The notes below the pieces were generated by a model. It had not been told where the DNA came from. It did no database searches and worked only from the letters and a program-made list of their open reading frames with translations. Positions 1 through 8,518 of a DNA stretch of 64,000 nucleotides are shown here, piece after piece. The stretch lies in contig CAVUZI010000007.1 of NCBI GenBank assembly GCA_963745955.1, forward strand, positions 1-64,000, written 5' to 3'. Origin of the DNA: Bog-756 sp963745955. GTDB taxonomy: Bacteria > Actinomycetota > Acidimicrobiia > Acidimicrobiales > RAAP-2. A program made the position numbers and the translations under genes. The first letter of the stretch is position 1; each line of letters starts with the position of its first letter.

Positions 1-69
1 CCGTGGCCAGATCTCAGTCCCCGCTTTTGGCCACGAGAAGTCCCCACCCCTCAGAGCGGATGTTCTGTT

Positions 70-843
70 CTAGTCCAGCGTAGGTCGGTCTCCTTTCTGA
101 CGCGCTTCCTTCATTCGGAATGACTCCCCGGCGGTGACCACGGTGACGCTGTGATGGAGCAGACGGTCGAGCAGACTGACCGCCGTGGTGTGCTCGGGGA
201 GGAACTTGCCCCAGTCCTCGAAGGGCCAGTGGGAACCGATGCCGAGCGACCTGCGTTCGTAGGCGGCGGCCACCAGACGGAAGAACAGCTCGGCGCCGGT
301 GGTGTCCATCGGAGCGAACCCGATCTCGTCGATCAGGATCAGGTCCGCTTTCAGGATCTGGGTGATCACCTTGCCAACCGAGTTGTCGGCGAGCGCCCGG
401 TAGAGGGTCTCGACCAGCTCGGTGGCGGTGAAGTAGCGGACCCGATATCCGGCGTCGACCGCCTGGTGTCCGAAGGCGACGAGGAGGTGGCTCTTGCCCG
501 TTCCCGCCGGTCCGACGAGGCAGAGGTTCTCCTTGGCCCGGACCCACTCGAGACTGGCCAGGTAGTCGAAGGTTTGCTGTTTGACCGAGGAGGCGGCGAC
601 GTCGAACTCCTCTAGCGTCTTGGTCACCGGGAAGGCGGCAACCTTCATCCTCGCCCGGGCATTGGAGAGATCCCGGGAGGCGATCTCTGCCTCGATCAGG
701 GTGCGGAGGAACTCCTCGGGCTTCCACCGTTGGGTCTTGGCCGTCACCAACAACTCCGGCGACAACGTCCGGATGGCGGACAGCCGCAGCCGGCGCAGCC
801 CGGCCTCGAGGTCGGGGGCCAACGGCAGTGGGGTTGCGGTCAT
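70..843 (-). CDS. istB: IS21-family helper ATPase IstB
   Basis: This 257-residue protein is the AAA+ ATPase that assists the IS21 transposase in target selection and strand transfer. A Walker A motif, GPAGTGKSH, lies near residues 111-119, and a Walker B segment, LILIDEIGF, follows near 167-175. The length fits the family. Its ATG start overlaps the end of the istA-like frame by 4 bases, the usual translational coupling. The gene itself looks intact, but its partner istA is broken, so the element is probably immobile unless helped in trans. The family identification is firm. Confidence 0.93.
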   Translation of the reverse strand: MTATPLPLAPDLEAGLRRLRLSAIRTLSPELLVTAKTQRWKPEEFLRTLIEAEIASRDLSNARARMKVAAFPVTKTLEEFDVAASSVKQQTFDYLASLEWVRAKENLCLVGPAGTGKSHLLVAFGHQAVDAGYRVRYFTATELVETLYRALADNSVGKVITQILKADLILIDEIGFAPMDTTGAELFFRLVAAAYERRSLGIGSHWPFEDWGKFLPEHTTAVSLLDRLLHHSVTVVTAGESFRMKEARQKGDRPTLD

Positions 844-2301
844 GACCCACCCCCGATGGCGTAGTCCGACAGCGGTCGCACCGGGACCGTCGGCAACTCG
901 ACAATGAGGGCCTCCCCCGGTCGGGTGGGCCGGGGCACACCGGCGCCGGAGTCGAGGATGGAGACCACGTCGGCCGACCGGAACCGCCCGAAGGCGACCG
1001 CCCGTTCGAGGGCAGCGATGACCACGTGCCGGCCGTGGATGGCCTCCAGGGTGGAGAGCTCCTCCAGGTCCCGGGCCAGGCCGGTCATCCCCCGGGCGGC
1101 GGCTCCCTTGATGAAGGCGTCGGCCACCGGGCCGAGGCCACAGAAGGTCTTCTCGGCGGTACTCCTCGGTCGGACCAGACGGCGTGGCATCGGTCTCGCC
1201 CCTCCGTAGTGGTCATCGTTGATGGAGGTGTCACCAGGGGAAACGACCAGATGTTCGGCGATGATCTCGCCCAGGAACACCACCTGGATCACCCCGTCTC
1301 TGATCCGGAGGCTGACCTCGCTGCCCACGTGATCGTTGGGCACCGAGTAGCGGGCCGAGCCGAACCGGACACAGCTCAACTTGTCCACCTTGCGGATGAC
1401 GATCTTGCCGATCTGGGCCTTCAGGGAGGGAAGGGCGCCGAACAGTTCCCGTTCGGCTTCCAACCGCTCACGGGGGACGGCACAGATCTCCGAATGGACG
1501 ACGCCGTTCACTTCGGCGCACCAGAGCCTCCCCTTCTCGTTGGCACCGGCCAGGTCCGAGACGGTCAGCTGCTCGGGGATCATGAGGTCGGACTTCACGT
1601 AGCCCACCAGGTTCTCGGACAGGCCCTTGGACTCTCGGGGTCGGCCCCCTCGCAGAAATCGGGCCGGAACCCGTAGTGGGTGGCGAAGCGCACGTAGGCC
1701 GGGGTCGGGATGACCAACCCGGCGACCGTGCCTCCCTTCAGGCAGCCCATGCGATCGGTGAGCGCGGTCTTCGGTACACCGCCGATCGTCTCGAAGCACT
1801 CGGCCAGTGCCCCCATGGTGGCCTCGGCACCGAGGTTGTCACTGAAATAGACAAAGCGGAACCGGCTCCAGGCGACGACGGCACAGAACACGAACAGCGG
1901 GCCGATCTCACCCCAGTCGAAGACCACCATGTCGCCGGGCGACCACACCCCAGGTCGTCGGCCACGGTGGTTCGTCGACCGCCATTTTTCCTTCGCCCCG
2001 GCCACCAGCCGGCGGAAGTTTCGAGACGATCCCGCGTAGCCAGCGGCCCTCGCCACCGGCAGCAACCGCTTGGCCGTGATCCTGCCTTTGGTGCGGGCGA
2101 CGCTCTCGGCCACGAGGTCAACCATGCCGTCGTAGTTGTGGCGGACCTCGCCGGGGACAGTCCCGGAGTCGGTCGTCTGGCTGCCTCGACCGAACGCTTC
2201 ACGGTCTTGGGCGTGGTCCCGCAGATGTCGGCTGCGGCCCGGTAGGAGCCCACCTCTCGGTAGGCGGCATGCATGTCCATGTGTTCCCTCACTGATTTCA
2301 T
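840..2301 (-). pseudogene. istA: IS21-family transposase IstA, two frameshifts
   Basis: Three minus-strand frames together make one IstA. The N-terminus (start about 2301) has a helix-turn-helix segment, RAAADICGTTPKTVKR. The middle frame (about 2160-1640) carries the first part of the DDE integrase core, with VFDWGE and LTDRMG. The last frame (about 1640-840) has ESKGLSENLVGY, the third acidic residue, and the C-terminal DNA-binding part. The frame changes near 2150-2165 and near 1637. Nothing there resembles a known programmed frameshift site, so this is a pseudogene or carries sequencing indels. It precedes istB with a 4-base overlap. Confidence 0.85.
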
Positions 2302-2383
2302 AGAGGTGTCCCTTGGTCGGGGGCGGATGCTGGTTTGCACCGCAACCGTCACCGGTCAGGGGACTTCTCAGGTGGATACCTCA

Positions 2384-2483
2384 GTGAGGGGTGAGGACTT
2401 CTCCTGGCCAAAAGCGGGGACTTTCGTGGCCACCAGCGGGGACCTCAGATGGCCATAACCGGGGACTTTCTCGTGGCCACGGA
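2384..2483. repeat. Terminal repeats of the IS21-type element (right end)
   Basis: Three spaced modules of GGGGAC followed by a TGGCCA block occur here in one orientation. The innermost (2384-2421) is the inverted counterpart of 16-53 at the other end (36 of 38 positions). Such multiple repeats are the transposase-binding sites of IS21 elements. The outermost block ends in CGTGGCCACGG at 2483, which mirrors the CCGTGGCCA at position 1. Confidence 0.75.
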
Positions 2484-3009
2484 CAATGACCTCGAATGTT
2501 TCGACAGACAAGATGCTTCCTTCCAAACGGGACCGGATCCACAAAAAAGAGTGGTCCGCCAAACAGATAGATCGACAGGTTCAGACCCGAAGTAAATGTC
2601 CTCCGGGGGTTGGTTGATCAGACGCCTTCTGGCAGTGCGCCGACACCCGGGACCCCGCACGTCGGCGGTTGGTCCCCCTACTTCACCAATCCGCCGACAT
2701 GCTGGTCTCCCGCCCCAACGTCCCCACTGACTGCCCTGCCCGTCAATCGTGGGTCCGGACAGATCAGAGCACCGGCGAGTAAGAGAAGGGTGTGCTGTGG
2801 GTAAACATGGGATAAATCTGTGCTGGGTGTCATCGGCTCCACGAAGGACACCGATGCCGACCCCCGTGCCGGTCATGGGCAATTCGCGGACCGCGAGCAC
2901 CGATCGCTTCTGAACGGAAAATGTGCGACCCACTGCTGGCGATAGGTGACAACAACCCAGAAATCCCGCGGCTGTTGTTCGTCTTGGGTAAATCTGCCAA
3001 TCTCGGGAA
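2484..3009. other. Intergenic region between IS21 end and DUF120 gene
   Basis: No convincing coding frame is visible on either strand. The open frames here lack initiation signals and family features. The region contains the first copy of a 74-nt repeat (2866-2939) listed separately. By eye the base composition is less GC-rich than the chromosome right of 21.7 kb. Confidence 0.5.
2866..2939 (+). repeat. 74-nt intergenic repeat, copy 1
   Basis: This stretch aligns without gaps to 12789-12862, with roughly 78 percent of positions identical. Inside it the stem TCGCG-N3-CGCGA is invariant between copies while its loop differs (GAC here, AAG in copy 2). The stretch CTGA-CGGAAAAT is also shared. 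It lies about 70 nt before the DUF120 start. Function is unknown; a structured RNA leader, a 3' UTR element or a mobile repeat are all possible. Confidence 0.6.
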
Positions 3010-3390
3010 GTGGAGATTCTGCAAGGCCGGGTGACAAGCGGCGTCGGTGATCTGGCCCAGTGGATGATCAAGTATGCCGACCTATATGAGCAGTGCACCG
3101 GAATCAGGCTCTATCCAGGAAGCCTCAATGTCGTTCTGGATGAGGAGTACCGGCTTCCGGCAAATCCTCCCTTACGGCTGCCACCTTCCGTCTTGGGCGG
3201 CAGAGTTGGCATGAACATTGTTCCCTGCAGGTTTATGGGAATCCCCGCATTTGTCCTTCGGACCGATCTGAACGAGGCCGGAACCGGCCACCATGATCGA
3301 AAGGTTGTGGAGATCGGAGCCGCGGTGCGCCTTCGGGACGAGTTTGCGCTATCTGATGGTGACGTCGTAACTATTGAGATCGGCGAGTAG
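3010..3390 (+). CDS. DUF120 protein, CTP-dependent riboflavin kinase-like
   Basis: This 126-residue protein matches the archaeal riboflavin kinase family (DUF120), which makes FMN from riboflavin using CTP. It has LQGRVTSGVGD at residues 4-14, LYPGSLNV at 34-41 (the family GTLN/GSLN segment with the Mg-binding Asn), a central VPCRF strand, and the terminal GAAVRLRDEFALSDGDVVTIEI. The length is close to the archaeal enzymes. The start is GTG with a weak ribosome-binding site. Members are rare in bacteria, and the composition looks less GC-rich than the chromosome, so transfer is likely. No riboflavin-pathway gene lies beside it, so the substrate is not proven. Confidence 0.75.
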   Translation: MEILQGRVTSGVGDLAQWMIKYADLYEQCTGIRLYPGSLNVVLDEEYRLPANPPLRLPPSVLGGRVGMNIVPCRFMGIPAFVLRTDLNEAGTGHHDRKVVEIGAAVRLRDEFALSDGDVVTIEIGE

Positions 3391-3500
3391 AACAGCCCCA
3401 CGACCGGCGGTCTGGGGCACGTAGCGAACGAGTCAGTGCCAGGTTTTGCCGTTGAGCTGGACCGCCTCTAGGTTTCCGAGTCTCACGGCGATGGCGATTG

Positions 3501-3520
3501 GCCCCCGGTTCGCCGGGGGT
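3501..3520. terminator. UUCG-tetraloop hairpin downstream of the DUF120 gene
   Basis: A perfect 7-bp stem CCCCCGG/CCGGGGG closes a TTCG tetraloop, an exceptionally stable RNA hairpin. It lies 110 nt after the DUF120 stop codon. No T-tract follows, so it may be a high-GC terminator-like hairpin or an RNA 3'-end stabiliser. Confidence 0.4.
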
Positions 3521-3663
3521 CATTCGCGTGTCCCGAAGAGATGACGTTCCGATCGGTGCTAGACCTGGGGCGTCGGGTCAGCATCAGTACGAGGGCGATT
3601 GGGCTACTGGCCCGACGGGGGTGGGGCCGTTGACAGACGAACTCTCGAGCGTAGGCTTTGACC

Positions 3664-3831
3664 ATGGCGGTCACCGATTCGGCGATCAATTCCAAATCCC
3701 TGTTCACTGCGGAGGGAAGCGGCGTCTGCTCGACTCCAGACTGCGACAGGATGGCACAGACCAAGTGCTCAAAATGCGAGCTGCTCTACTGCTTCAGGCA
3801 CTCGAAACACCCCGAGCACGACGATGGGTAG
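3664..3831 (+). CDS. Small AN1-like zinc-finger protein (55 aa)
   Basis: An ATG frame encodes 55 residues with the spacing C22-x4-C27-x7-C35-x2-C38-x4-C43-x2-H46-x2-H49-x2-H52. The block CSKCELLYCFRHSKHPEHD closely follows the AN1 zinc-finger pattern C-x2-C-x4-[FY]C-x2-H-x5-H, with Asp-Asp where the last AN1 cysteine would be. Eight possible ligands could hold two zinc ions. AN1 fingers are mainly eukaryotic and archaeal. The N-terminal 20 residues look flexible. The Shine-Dalgarno is weak. It follows the DUF120 gene on the same strand at a distance of 270 nt, so co-transcription is uncertain. Confidence 0.65.
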   Translation: MAVTDSAINSKSLFTAEGSGVCSTPDCDRMAQTKCSKCELLYCFRHSKHPEHDDG

Positions 3832-5379
3832 CTGGGATATCGTCGCCCCGGTGCTGGTTTAGACAGTCAGGCCAGCACCCCCGCATGGGAATGCCCCTGA
3901 CATGGGAGAAGGGCCAGGGGCGTCATCCCAAGGCAGGCTGTACCTACCAGTGGGAATGACGCCACACAGCGTATTGCCTGCCTCTGAATCCTGCCGAGAG
4001 CGTTGTCAATTTGGCTCGAGCGGTGCACACTGTCGCTGGCGACGGAACCGGGGTTGGGCTGAGGCCGGGCCGGGAGCGGCGCACCCCGGTCCGCCTGGCC
4101 CAGCCAGCGGAGATGCTCCCACAGTCACTGGACCCGGCTCGAGGGCCAGCCTTTGTCTTGCTCGACAGGTTCGGTGACAACGGGGCGTGACAGGCAAATC
4201 GTCGAGCCCGGAGCCTGCGCGCTAGCCGGACCCGACCCTGGTTCATCGACCAGTCCATCGAGACACTTGAGCCGCTGATTGGAATACGTCGACGTTGTAG
4301 CAATTTTGACGATGGCGACGAGCTCGTCGCCGGGTGCAAGCTGGCTCTGAGGGATGGGCAGGGATGGTCGGCGAGGACCAACGGTTGCTCAACTCTCGGA
4401 TGGTCCTCGGCACTATCCGGAGGATCATCAGAACGCGACGACCCTCCGGTTGGCCCTTCTTCATGGGGGTCGTCGTGTGGTTACTTGCCTGATGGGGACC
4501 ACGCTGATCCGCGAAACTCCCGTCTAGGCACAAGTTGTAACGCCGCTGGCCACAGGTCGTTGGGTAGCGGCCGGGCCCGTTGAGTTGGGCTTTCGCCGCC
4601 CGGCTCCGGGTCCCGGCCCCGTCCGCATAGTGAGGCTGATGCCACCCAGCGTGTCGCCCAGGCCGAGAGCGGTCCCTTTCCCTGTCAATTCGAACTGATC
4701 GGGTCCACACTGTCAGGTGGGTGACGGAACCCGGCCCGTAGGTTCACCGGAACCCGGCTGGACAGGAACGGGGGCCGGGCTGGTCGGGAACCCGGCTCGA
4801 CCGGCCCAGCCAGCCAAGTATCCCGACCGTGTTTGGATGCCCCTGAGCAAGGCGGGCGCCCAGGGGCATCAATCCCAGGGCAGGGGATCGGTGAGGACCA
4901 CCGAACACAATGGGAGTGACCCGGCCAGCGTACCGCTCAGCTGTGACGTGGGCAGAAGTCCAGCTCTCCCTTGTCGCCAGCCGTCCGCCAACCCTCTATC
5001 GCAAGCCGAATGCGGATGGTTTCGACAGACAGAGTGAGAGAAGCGGCCTCCAGAAATGTCACGGCACGGCAGGCATAGGCATCGCACCTGACCATGTCCC
5101 CCTCGATAGTCATGGCGACACCCTGTCCTCACGCTATAAGGATAGATAGGGAACAAAGGCCCAAATCCGGCCGGTTCGCTACTGGCCTTGGCGGTAGGTC
5201 TCTTCGCAGATTCTTCTGTTTGCGTGTGAGGGGGTGTCCCCAGGGTGCCGTTCGAGGTCAGTTCGCGATCAGCAAGCACCGGGTCCGGTGATAACGCCTC
5301 CAGACCGGCGATCGGGGGCAGGGAGGTGGACCCGGCCAGTGAAGGGGAGGCCTCTGCGGCGGCGTGCGAGACTCTTCCG
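3832..5379. other. Gene-poor region with permuted degenerate repeats and hairpins
   Basis: No frame here looks like a real protein. Two non-coding blocks each occur twice. Block 1 is at about 3889-3977 and 4837-4936, with TGCCCCTGA...CCAGGGGC, then GGCAGG and AGCGTA. Block 2 is at about 4028-4113 and 4705-4815, starting CACACTGTC and ending GGCCCAGCCAGC. Their order is reversed between the copies. A further hairpin, CGACGACCC (4436-4444) with GGGTCGTCG (4467-4475), lies between them. A related fragment recurs near 6078-6100. These look like decayed mobile repeats or structured RNAs. Confidence 0.5.
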
Positions 5380-6063
5380 GTGAGTTTTCGAGCACTGTTA
5401 TTGGATGTTGGCGGTGTCTTCTTTGTGCCCCAGAGCGGTTTGGTGGCCGAGGTTCTTGCCACTATCAAGGTGAGAACCGCGACCCCCGATTTCGTCAGAG
5501 CACATTTTCGTGGGATCGAAGCTGTGGACAGCGGAGGCGGCAGAGAAGGGGTCGCAGCTCGTTATCTCGATGGATACATGGATGAACTGGGTATCGCGGC
5601 CTTAGATCGAGGACGCAGCTTCGACGCTTTGTTGAGCCTCTGGGAAGATCCGACAGTCGATCTCTGGCGAGAGGAGCTCCCTGATTCCATTCGAGGTTTG
5701 GCTCTGCTGGCAGCAAACGACTTCCTACTTGGGATTGTCAGCAACTCCGATGGCACGGTTGAAGAGCGGCTCCGAAGGCACCGAATCTGCCAGGTGGGGA
5801 CCGGACCGGGTGTTCCAGTTGTTGCGATCGTTGATTCATCGGTGGTCGGTGTCGCCAAGCCTGATCCAATGACGTTCTTCCCGGCGATCTCGGCTCTTGG
5901 ACTACCCGCAGACGAAGTGGCGTATGTCGGCGATAGCGTCCATTTCGACGTGATCGGAGCAGAGCGTGCAGGTCTCCATCCAGTCCACTTCGATCCGTAT
6001 CGAGCCTGCCAGAGCCAGCATCATCACCAGCACATTCAAGCCCTTGCAGACCTTCTTCGGTGA
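5380..6063 (+). CDS. HAD-superfamily hydrolase
   Basis: This predicted phosphatase of the haloacid dehalogenase superfamily has about 227 residues. Motif I is LLLDVGGVFF (Asp nucleophile, with Gly at the +2 position where many phosphatases have Asp). Motif II is IVSNSDG, motif III contains the Lys of AKPDP, and motif IV is YVGDSVHFDVIGAERAG. The open frame extends to a GTG at 5245, but the extra 45 residues are not HAD-like, so the GTG at 5380 immediately before motif I is preferred. The substrate cannot be read from sequence. The variant motif I with DxG resembles YihX/epoxide-hydrolase-like HADs. Confidence 0.8.
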   Translation: MSFRALLLDVGGVFFVPQSGLVAEVLATIKVRTATPDFVRAHFRGIEAVDSGGGREGVAARYLDGYMDELGIAALDRGRSFDALLSLWEDPTVDLWREELPDSIRGLALLAANDFLLGIVSNSDGTVEERLRRHRICQVGTGPGVPVVAIVDSSVVGVAKPDPMTFFPAISALGLPADEVAYVGDSVHFDVIGAERAGLHPVHFDPYRACQSQHHHQHIQALADLLR

Positions 6064-6174
6064 CGCCGGCAGTTGCCTGCCCCGGCCAGCGAAGGTATCC
6101 GCGAGGTGCCGAAGTGGGTCGCCGAACCGGCGATCTGGGGCACCCGCGAGGCCACACAATTTTCTGGAAAAGGG

Positions 6175-6201
6175 CTAGCACTCTCCGACCGAGAGTGCTA
6201 A
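6175..6201. promoter_or_regulatory. CIRCE operator (HrcA binding site)
   Basis: The inverted repeat CTAGCACTC-N9-GAGTGCTAA matches the CIRCE consensus (TTAGCACTC-N9-GAGTGCTAA) except for the first base. It lies 71 nt upstream of the Hsp20 start. CIRCE binds the HrcA repressor, so this hsp20 was under heat-shock repression. Confidence 0.92.
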
Positions 6202-6271
6202 TAATTTCATTGTCACCGCCACTTGGGCGGCGCGAGAGCTAACCAAGTCTTGCTCGTAGGAGGTGATGATC

Positions 6272-6670
6272 ATGGCTCTTGTGCGTAGTGATCCCTTCAG
6301 GGATGTTGACCGGCTATTCCAGCAACTCTGGAGCGGTCAGAACGGGAACGGGGCCCGATCGATGGCTATGCCGATGGACGCATTCCGGAAGGATGACTCC
6401 TTCCTCATGCGCCTCGATTTACCCGGCGTGAGCGCCGACGCCGTCGACCTGACGGTCGAGGAGAACGTCCTCACCATCAAGGCCGAGCGACCGGCCCCGC
6501 CAGCCTCGGACGGGGTTGAGGTGGTGATCGCAGAGCGGCCCTATGGAACCTTCACCCGCCAAGTGTTCCTCGGCACCAATCTCGATACCGAGCACATTGA
6601 GGCGGAGTACGAAGCAGGGGTACTCACCTTGGCGATTCCGGTGGCTGAGCACGCTAAGGGTCCGCCATAG
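6272..6670 (+). pseudogene. Hsp20 small heat-shock protein, C-terminus replaced by insertion
   Basis: This Hsp20 chaperone has an alpha-crystallin domain from about residue 33 to 128 (DAFRKDDSFLMRLDLPGV ... GVLTLAIPVAEHAK). Start ATG 6272 is chosen because AGGAGG at 6258-6263 sits 8 nt upstream; the GTG at 6263 is within that site. After the codons for AEHAK the frame runs into an inserted ISAzo13-type element and stops after GPP. The family's C-terminal I-x-I/V motif, needed for oligomer assembly, is therefore missing here but preserved beyond the element at 7931-7984. The truncated 132-residue product may still fold. CIRCE lies upstream. Confidence 0.88.
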
Positions 6671-7926
6671 GTTAAACCGCGCGATGTAAGCTTTGGATGT
6701 GGAGGCATCGGTAGAGGAGCTCGAGTGGTACTTCGGGACCGTGCTTCCTCACCTCAACGAGCGCCAACGCCGTGTCGTTGTCGGGGCTTCAGCGTCGCTT
6801 CTGGGTCGTGGCGGCAAGACCATGGTGGCCGGGGCCGCAGGTATGAGCCGCAACACGGTGATCCGCGCGGCCAGCGAAGTCGAAGCGGGTGTCGAACCGA
6901 CCGATCGCCAACGGGCAACTGGTGGCGGGGACAGGCCGGCCATCGAGAAGCAGCCCGGCCTGCTCGGAGCCCTCGACGAGCTGGTCCACCCGTCGACCCG
7001 GGGCAACCCGATGTCGATGGCTCGCTGGACGTCCAAGTCGACCTACGAGTTGGCCGAGGATCTCGTGGGTCAGGGCTACGTGGTCTCTGCCGAGTTGGTC
7101 CGGCGCCTGCTCCACCAGATGGGGTACTCCCTCCAGGCTCCCTCCAAGCAGAAGGAGGGCACCCAGAGTCCCGATCGAGACGCCCAGTTCAACTATCTGA
7201 ACGACACCGCGGTGACCTTTGTGAAGGACGGCCAACCCGTCATCTCGTGCGACACGAAGAAGAAGGAGCTGGTGGGCGAGTTCTCCAACGGAGGCGCCGA
7301 ATGGCACCCGACGGGCGAGCCGACCCGGACCAAGACGCACGACTTCGTCGACAAGGACCTCGGGCGTGCCGTCCCTTACGGCGTCTATGACATTGAGAAC
7401 GACGAGGGCTGGGTCTCGGTCGGCGACACCGCGGACACGGCCAGCTTTGCAGTGGAGGCGATCAGGCGTTGGTGGTACTCCATGGGCCAGTCCCGGTTCC
7501 CCGAGGCCCACAAGCTCTTGATCACCGCCGATGCTGGCGGGTCAAACGGCCACCGGGTCAAACTCTGGAAGGTCGAGCTGGCCATGCTGGCCGCCGAGAC
7601 CGGACTCGAGATCACCGTCTGTCACTACCCGCCAGGGACCTCGAAGTGGAACAAGATCGAACACCGCATGTTCAGCTTCATCTCCATGAACTGGCGGGGA
7701 CGACCGCTGGTCTCGTATAGGACCATCATCGAGCTCATCTCGGCGACGACCACCAAGAGCGGTCTCACGATCAGAGCCGAGCGTGACCAGAACTACTACG
7801 AGACCGGAGTGCAGGTCACCAAGGCCGAACTGGCCGCGCTCCCGCTCGTCCGCCATGAGTTCCACGGAGACTGGAACTACACGCTCACCCCGGCGCCAAA
7901 CGCGTAATCAAAATCGCGGCGGGCCC
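6658..7926 (+). mobile_element. ISAzo13-type insertion element inside hsp20
   Basis: The element is bounded by the inverted ends GGGTCCGCC (6658-6666) and GGCGGGCCC (7918-7926), which match at 8 of 9 positions. It is flanked by a direct TAA at 6655-6657 and 7927-7929, a 3-bp target duplication. It carries one transposase gene. Removing element plus one TAA restores an uninterrupted Hsp20 frame, which proves both boundaries. The short, little-diverged ends and intact transposase suggest a recent event. Confidence 0.88.
6693..7907 (+). CDS. ISAzo13-family transposase
   Basis: This 404-residue DDE transposase of the ISAzo13 type has an N-terminal DNA-binding region (GMSRNTVIRAASEVEAG). The catalytic core contains VISCDTKKKELVGEF, LLITADAGGSNG (second Asp) and HYPPGTSKWNKIEHRMFSFI (Glu region). 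The start is TTG at 6693 just after the left end; GTG 6699 is an alternative. The length matches full family members and no frameshift is seen, so the element is probably active. Confidence 0.9.
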   Translation: MDVEASVEELEWYFGTVLPHLNERQRRVVVGASASLLGRGGKTMVAGAAGMSRNTVIRAASEVEAGVEPTDRQRATGGGDRPAIEKQPGLLGALDELVHPSTRGNPMSMARWTSKSTYELAEDLVGQGYVVSAELVRRLLHQMGYSLQAPSKQKEGTQSPDRDAQFNYLNDTAVTFVKDGQPVISCDTKKKELVGEFSNGGAEWHPTGEPTRTKTHDFVDKDLGRAVPYGVYDIENDEGWVSVGDTADTASFAVEAIRRWWYSMGQSRFPEAHKLLITADAGGSNGHRVKLWKVELAMLAAETGLEITVCHYPPGTSKWNKIEHRMFSFISMNWRGRPLVSYRTIIELISATTTKSGLTIRAERDQNYYETGVQVTKAELAALPLVRHEFHGDWNYTLTPAPNA

Positions 7927-7984
7927 TAAGCCCCGCAGGATCGAGGTCACCGAACGGGGCGACCACCAACAGTTATCACCCTGA
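7927..7984 (+). pseudogene. Hsp20 C-terminal remnant
   Basis: After the right end of the insertion and the second TAA, the frame reads AK-PRRIEVTERGDHQQLSP and then TGA. RIEV is the I-x-V anchoring motif of small heat-shock proteins. It joins exactly in frame with the part ending at 6657, so the original Hsp20 had about 146 residues. Without the upstream part this piece has no start of its own. Confidence 0.88.
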
Positions 7985-8114
7985 ACGCTTCACCAGAAAG
8001 GCCCCGGACGGCGACCTGGATGCGGCCGTTCTTAGGCTGTCCGTCTCCGGTCGCCATCCCGGGTTGGTCCAAACCGATCCGTCAGACGCCGACTGCTTCA
8101 AGGAGCACTGTTCG

Positions 8115-8300
8115 ATGCATTTCAAGACTGCTTCGACAAGACGCGCGGTGGTCGACTTCCTCCGGGAAGAGGCCCCACTGGAATACGAGCGACTCAAATC
8201 AATCGGTCAATTGGCCTCCACATCGCCTGATCGCTCGGAACTGAGCCAACTCTCGTATGCGCGATGGGTCCGAGATGCCCTTGGTCGTCTTGCAATCTGA
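8115..8300 (+). CDS. Small hypothetical protein (61 aa)
   Basis: An ATG with AAGGAG about 10 nt upstream opens a 61-residue frame with a natural-looking alternation of charged and hydrophobic residues (RAVVDFLREEAPLEYERLKSIGQ ... YARWVRDALGRLAI), probably helical. I do not recognise a family. The frame can extend upstream to a TTG at 8064, but the Shine-Dalgarno supports 8115. It stands alone between the interrupted hsp20 and a convergent phosphotransferase. Confidence 0.42.
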   Translation: MHFKTASTRRAVVDFLREEAPLEYERLKSIGQLASTSPDRSELSQLSYARWVRDALGRLAI

Positions 8301-8518
8301 TCGGCAAAGACGGCGGCTCCCGACCGTGGCAATTCCTGCCGCCAGCGAGCGAGATCTGGTGATTTGATGCACTCCGAGCCAACATCCCCTACCAGTGGCT
8401 CTGGGAGATCCACGGCGTTCACGATATCCCCCATATGCCGGAGTGAGGCAGTGCGCGGCTGACAAACACACCCCGGTCGATATGCGCCGCCAAGCCGGTG
8501 ATAGGAGGCAGGCAGGTG

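Larger units (their letters stand above)
1..2483 (-). mobile_element. IS21-family element, decayed, left end at or beyond the window edge
   Basis: The element contains an istB-like helper gene and a frameshifted istA-like transposase gene, both on the minus strand with overlapping ends, as is usual in IS21. Positions 16-53 and 2384-2421 form an inverted repeat with 36 of 38 positions matching. Further copies of the GGGGACTT...TGGCCA module run to 2483 on the right, which is the multiple terminal-repeat pattern of IS21 ends. Only 15 bases lie outside the left repeat, so the element may continue past position 1. No target duplication can be assessed. Confidence 0.85.

Noticed and set aside
2445..3098. 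217-residue minus-strand open frame before the DUF120 gene
   Set aside because: No initiation signal or family; it runs through the 74-nt repeat and looks like untranslated sequence.
3483..3764. 93-residue minus-strand frame overlapping the zinc-finger gene
   Set aside because: The + strand zinc-finger frame explains the Cys/His pattern; the minus frame has no recognisable feature beyond 45 residues.
6263..6271. GTG 6263 as Hsp20 start
   Set aside because: That GTG overlaps the AGGAGG ribosome-binding site; ATG 6272 has correct spacing.
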